From Gordonia jinghuaiqii (GTDB taxonomy: Bacteria; Actinomycetota; Actinomycetes; Mycobacteriales; Mycobacteriaceae), in assembly GCF_014041935.1 (NCBI RefSeq), contig NZ_CP059491.1:1922001-1986000 (forward strand): DNA of 64,000 nt. Direction: 5' to 3'. The position numbers and the translations under genes were made by a program. Positions 60,923 through 64,000 of this stretch are shown here, piece after piece (positions within the stretch are counted from its first letter, which is position 1; the number at the start of each line of letters is the position of its first letter). Under the pieces are notes generated by a model. The model did no database searches. It saw nothing but the letters and a program-made list of their open reading frames with translations, and had not been told where the DNA came from.

Positions 60923-63005
60923 CGGGAAGCCCGTCGAGCAGGTCGTCGAGCCGGACCGGCAGATCGCGAACCCGGACGCCGGTGGCGTTGAAGACGGCGT
61001 TGACCACTGCCGCTGCGCTCCCGACGATCCCGATCTCGCCGGCCCCGCGTGAACCCATCGGTGTCGCGTGTTCATCGGGGTCGTCGAGCCAGATCGCGTC
61101 GACGTCGGCGATGTCGGCGTGCACCGGGATGTGGTATTCGGCGAGGTCCTGGGTGACGACGTGCCCGAAGCGCGGGTCCCGGACGCTCTCCTCGTGCAGA
61201 GCCATCGAGATGCCGAAGGCCATGCCGCCGATGAGTTGGGACCGCACGGTGCGCGGGTTGATGGCACGTCCGATGGAGAACACCCCGAGCATCCGGGGAA
61301 TACGGATCTCGCCGGTGTCGACGTCGACATGCGCTTCGACGAAGTGCGCGCCGAACGATGCGGCGGTGAACTTCTCGAGGTCCGGATTGTCGGCGGCCTC
61401 CGCCGACAGCTCGGCGCCGTCGGCAGGATCGTTCCCGAAGCGTGCCCGGAATTGGTGTGCCGCGGTGACAATCGCCGAACCCCAGGACGACGTGCCCGAC
61501 GATCCGCCCGCGACGGTGGCGCTGGGGAGGGCGCTGTCGCCGATCTCCAGATGCACCTGTTCGGGCGGGATTCCGAGGGCGTCGGCGGCGATGAGGGTCA
61601 GTGTCGTCCACGCCCCGGTCCCGATGTCGGTGGCCGCGATCCGCACCGTGTACCGGCCGTCCTGATACCGGATCAGGGCCTCGTTGCCGGGGTTCACCAT
61701 GTGCGGATAGGTCGATGCGGCGACACCGAACCCGACCAGGTATCGACCCTCGCGGTGGGTACCGGGCTCGGCCCGTCGCCGGTCCCAACCGAACCGCTCG
61801 GCACCTTCACGAAGGCAGTCCACCAGCTGCCGCGACGACCAGGGCTTTCCCGTCTCCGGGTCCTCGGCGGGCTCGTTGCGGATACGTAGATCGATCGGGT
61901 CGATGCCGACGGCGTGGGCGAGTTCGTCCATCGCGACCTCGCCGGCGAACATGCCGGGTGCTTCCCCGGGTGCCCGCATCCAGAAGGGTGGCGGGACGTC
62001 CAACGGCACCAGGTGATGGTCGGTTCGACGATGCGGCGCGGTGTACATCATGCGCGACGACACCGCCGCCTGCTCGGCGAACTCTTTGGCGTGCGCACTG
62101 TGGGTGTGGGCCTCGTGTACCAGCGCGGTGATGTTGCCGTCGCTGTCAGCAGCGATCCGCAGGCGGGAGCTCGTGGGCGCGCGGTGACCGACATACAGGA
62201 ACATGTGCTGGCGCGGCACCGCGAACTTCACCGCACGACCCGGCAACCGCATCGCCGCCATGGCCGCGAGCACGTCGTGCGAATGCGGTGAACCCTTGGA
62301 ACCGAAGCCGCCCCCGACGTGTGGCGCGATCACCCGCATGTGTTCCGGTTCGATACCCAGTACCGGCGCCAGCGTGGACACCACCCCCTGCGTCGACTGG
62401 GTCGAGTCGTACAGGGTGAGAAGTGGGGCGTCGGGGTCCCACGTAGCCACCACGGTGTGCGGCTCCATCGGATTGTTGTGTTCCTCGGGCGTCGAATACC
62501 ACTGGTCGATCTGTGTGGTGCCCGTCGGCGGAGACGCCAGGACCCGGTCGGGTTCGCCCTGCTCGGAGTTGGGCTCGAACCCGCCGTTCACCTGCTCGGG
62601 CCGGTAGCTGTCGGGGTGATCGACACGGAACTCGGTGTCATGAGGCGCTTGGTCGTAGGTCACCTCCACCATCGCCGCCGCCTGCCGGGCGACTTCGGGA
62701 TGCTCGGCGACGACGGCGCCGATGAGCTGGCCGCGGTAGGTGATCTCCGGCGACTGCAGGATCGTGAGATCACCGTCGGAGGTGTCGGCCAGCCGCGGTG
62801 CGTTCTCGATGGTCAGGACCAGCAGCACCCCGTCGGCGGACTCGGCGGCCGCGGTGTCCATCGCCGACACGCGGCCACGTGCGACCGTGGCGGTGATCGG
62901 CCACAGGTACACCGCGTCGGTGACGTGTTCGTAGGCGTAAGGCGCGCTGCCGCGGACCTTCTCGGCTCCGTCGATCCGGGCCCACGAGGTTCCGATGGCG
63001 CTCAT
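60915..63005 (-). CDS. Molybdenum-binding subunit of PaoABC-type aldehyde oxidoreductase
   Basis: A 696-residue xanthine oxidase-family large subunit of the PaoC/YagR subgroup. The marks are IDGAEKVRGSAPYAYEH near the start, VAPHVGGGFGSKGSPHSHDV, FWMRAPGEAPGMFAGEVAMD, VAGGSSGTSSWGSAIVTAAH and SRGAGEIGIVGSAAAVVNAV, the last with the catalytic glutamate. It binds the molybdenum cofactor and oxidises aldehydes. The FAD subunit gene overlaps its start by four bases upstream. The stop lies within a 15-bp repeat array. In Proteobacteria this enzyme is periplasmic; no Tat signal is seen in this subunit, which is normal. Confidence 0.92.
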   Translation of the reverse strand: MSAIGTSWARIDGAEKVRGSAPYAYEHVTDAVYLWPITATVARGRVSAMDTAAAESADGVLLVLTIENAPRLADTSDGDLTILQSPEITYRGQLIGAVVAEHPEVARQAAAMVEVTYDQAPHDTEFRVDHPDSYRPEQVNGGFEPNSEQGEPDRVLASPPTGTTQIDQWYSTPEEHNNPMEPHTVVATWDPDAPLLTLYDSTQSTQGVVSTLAPVLGIEPEHMRVIAPHVGGGFGSKGSPHSHDVLAAMAAMRLPGRAVKFAVPRQHMFLYVGHRAPTSSRLRIAADSDGNITALVHEAHTHSAHAKEFAEQAAVSSRMMYTAPHRRTDHHLVPLDVPPPFWMRAPGEAPGMFAGEVAMDELAHAVGIDPIDLRIRNEPAEDPETGKPWSSRQLVDCLREGAERFGWDRRRAEPGTHREGRYLVGFGVAASTYPHMVNPGNEALIRYQDGRYTVRIAATDIGTGAWTTLTLIAADALGIPPEQVHLEIGDSALPSATVAGGSSGTSSWGSAIVTAAHQFRARFGNDPADGAELSAEAADNPDLEKFTAASFGAHFVEAHVDVDTGEIRIPRMLGVFSIGRAINPRTVRSQLIGGMAFGISMALHEESVRDPRFGHVVTQDLAEYHIPVHADIADVDAIWLDDPDEHATPMGSRGAGEIGIVGSAAAVVNAVFNATGVRVRDLPVRLDDLLDGLPAQ

Positions 63006-63985
63006 CGCGACGCCAACTCGGTCAGAACCGCGATCAGCGTCCGGCGAGCGAGGGGGATCTTGAACGCGTTGCCGTCGAGCGCCACGGCCTCGGCGAGCTC
63101 GGAATCGGCTGCCTCGGCGAACAGTTCGGGCGAGATCGGGTTTCCGGTGAGTACGGCTTCGGCGCGGTGCGCCCGCCAGGGTTTGTGCGCGACGCCGCCG
63201 AGCGCGATGCGCGCGTCGCGGACGACGCCGTTGTCCAGGCTGAGTTCGGCACCGACGGACACCAGGGCGAAGGCGTACGACGCGCGGTCGCGCACCTTTC
63301 GATACATCGACACCGAATCGGGTAGTGGTGCAGGTACATCGACGGCGACGATCAGGTCCTGCGGGTCCAGTTCGGTGTCGCGGTCGGGGGTGTCACCGGG
63401 CAGCCGGTACAAGGCGTTGACGTCGACGTCGCGTTGGCCGTCGTGCCCTTCGACGACGACCCGCGCGTCGAGTGCGGCCAGGGCGACAGCCAGGTCGGAC
63501 GGGTGAGTGGCCACGCAGCTCTCGGAGGCGCCCAGGATCGCGTGATGTCGGGTGTACCCGCCGATCGCCGAACATCCGGTGCCCGGCTCGCGCTTGTTGC
63601 ACGGCGTGGTGACGTCCTGGAAATAGACGCACCGGGTGCGCTGCAGCAGGTTACCGCCGGTGGTGGCCAGGTTGCGCAGTTGCGGTGAGGCCCCCGACAG
63701 CAGTGCCGCCGACAGCATCGGATACCGCCGCCGAACGGTCGGATGGGCGGCCAGGTCGGAGTTGCGCACGGTGGCCCCGAGTCGGAGTGAACCGTCGGGA
63801 TTGTCGCTGATCTCGTCCAGCGGCAGGCGTGAGATGTCGACCAGCGCAGGGGGAGTGGCGACCCCGAGCTTCATGTGGTCGACCAGATTGGTGCCGCCGG
63901 CAAGGAGCTTCGCGTCCGGGTGCTCGCGCAGGAATTCCAGGGCGCCGGCCACATCGGTGGCACGTTCGTAGGTGAAGGGGATCAT
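63002..63985 (-). CDS. FAD and 4Fe-4S subunit of PaoABC-type aldehyde oxidoreductase
   Basis: A 327-residue PaoB/YagS-type subunit. FAD-binding features are AKLLAGGTNLVDHMKLGV and the TGGN loop (NLATTGGNLLQRTRCVYFQD). The extra cysteines (TRCVYFQDV, then PCNKREPGTGCSAIGG) are those that bind the additional 4Fe-4S cluster special to this subgroup. It overlaps the PaoC-like gene by four bases. Its ATG also overlaps a TGA at 63982-63984 in the frame running in from the window edge, the expected end of the 2Fe-2S PaoA subunit. The order would be paoA-paoB-paoC on the minus strand. Confidence 0.93.
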   Translation of the reverse strand: MIPFTYERATDVAGALEFLREHPDAKLLAGGTNLVDHMKLGVATPPALVDISRLPLDEISDNPDGSLRLGATVRNSDLAAHPTVRRRYPMLSAALLSGASPQLRNLATTGGNLLQRTRCVYFQDVTTPCNKREPGTGCSAIGGYTRHHAILGASESCVATHPSDLAVALAALDARVVVEGHDGQRDVDVNALYRLPGDTPDRDTELDPQDLIVAVDVPAPLPDSVSMYRKVRDRASYAFALVSVGAELSLDNGVVRDARIALGGVAHKPWRAHRAEAVLTGNPISPELFAEAADSELAEAVALDGNAFKIPLARRTLIAVLTELASR

Positions 63986-64000
63986 CGGTCGGCCGCCTGT
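63982..64000 (-). CDS. Partial: last codons of the gene upstream of the PaoB-like gene (probably 2Fe-2S subunit)
   Basis: Only 19 bases are visible. They read QAADR and a TGA that overlaps the PaoB-like ATG by four bases. The identity as the 2Fe-2S PaoA subunit is inferred from conserved operon order alone. Confidence 0.3.

Overview
The window is about 68-70% G+C. It has actinobacterial gene families throughout: an MmpS-like protein, ESX/type VII substrates, DUF222-HNH (13E12) repeats, the CbtAB pair and Lhr/Nei2. The block sdhCDAB / cdd-deoA-add / acidic Rv3311-like gene / upp / purine nucleoside phosphorylase / M20 amidohydrolase / GGCT-like gene / lpdA / glpD, followed by nei2-lhr, keeps the content and rough order that I remember for Mycobacterium tuberculosis Rv3296-Rv3319. 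This points to the Mycobacteriales, most likely Gordonia or a close relative. The genus is an inference; no rRNA gene is present to settle it.

Layout. 0.1-4.7 kb: a universal stress protein and an APC permease in one operon, an MmpS-like secreted protein, then a wrecked cytochrome P450 and a wrecked TetR gene joined head to head at a deletion scar. 4.7-8.3 kb: succinate dehydrogenase sdhCDAB, with a likely IdeR/DtxR iron box in the cdd-sdhC intergenic region. 8.3-18.9 kb: pyrimidine and purine salvage (cdd, deoA, add, upp, purine nucleoside phosphorylase) with an Rv3311-type acidic protein, an ESX-like substrate pair carrying an NlpC/P60 domain, an enoyl-CoA hydratase, an M20 amidohydrolase and a GGCT-like protein. 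19-26.5 kb: LpdA-type flavoprotein, a low-complexity ESX-type protein and partner, divergent glpK and glpD, and a PNPOx-like protein. 26.6-29.1 kb: a flavin monooxygenase of the NtaA/DszA class and a NlpA/MetQ-type binding protein without its ABC partners. 29.4-38.2 kb: nei2-lhr; a cobalamin riboswitch driving cbtB-cbtA and a degenerate histidine phosphatase; an acyl-CoA dehydrogenase ending at a 42-bp perfect palindrome.

38.2-42.6 kb is a decaying stress/dormancy-like island: PPK2 with two frameshifts and a nonsense codon, a P-type ATPase reduced to its two ends, an intact SulP transporter, and a truncated lipid kinase. 42.7-49.1 kb: a xanthine dehydrogenase-like pair with an amidohydrolase stub beside it, an MFS transporter and an SGNH hydrolase. 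49.6-53.7 kb: pyruvate carboxylase and a small P-loop kinase. 53.9-55.7 kb: a strong hairpin, an rRNA-leader-like motif, a frameshifted DUF222-HNH gene and a SnoaL-like remnant. 55.7-57.3 kb: urate catabolism (uraD-uraH) divergent from a MobA-like nucleotidyltransferase that may mature the molybdenum cofactor for the two oxidoreductase sets. 57.5-60.8 kb: the most interesting module, a WXG100 protein, a WXG-plus-unknown-C-terminal-domain effector-like protein, a multipass membrane protein and a lipoprotein. 60.9-64 kb: PaoC- and PaoB-like subunits of a periplasmic-type aldehyde oxidoreductase.

Themes across the window. Many genes have a TANNNT hexamer 6-8 nt before the start codon, as expected for leaderless mRNAs. 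Short tandem duplications of 15-24 bp recur in gene edges and linkers. At least seven genes are broken or truncated. Three separate loci encode ESX-type substrates, yet no ESX secretion machinery lies in the window. No tRNA, rRNA, CRISPR array or insertion sequence was seen.
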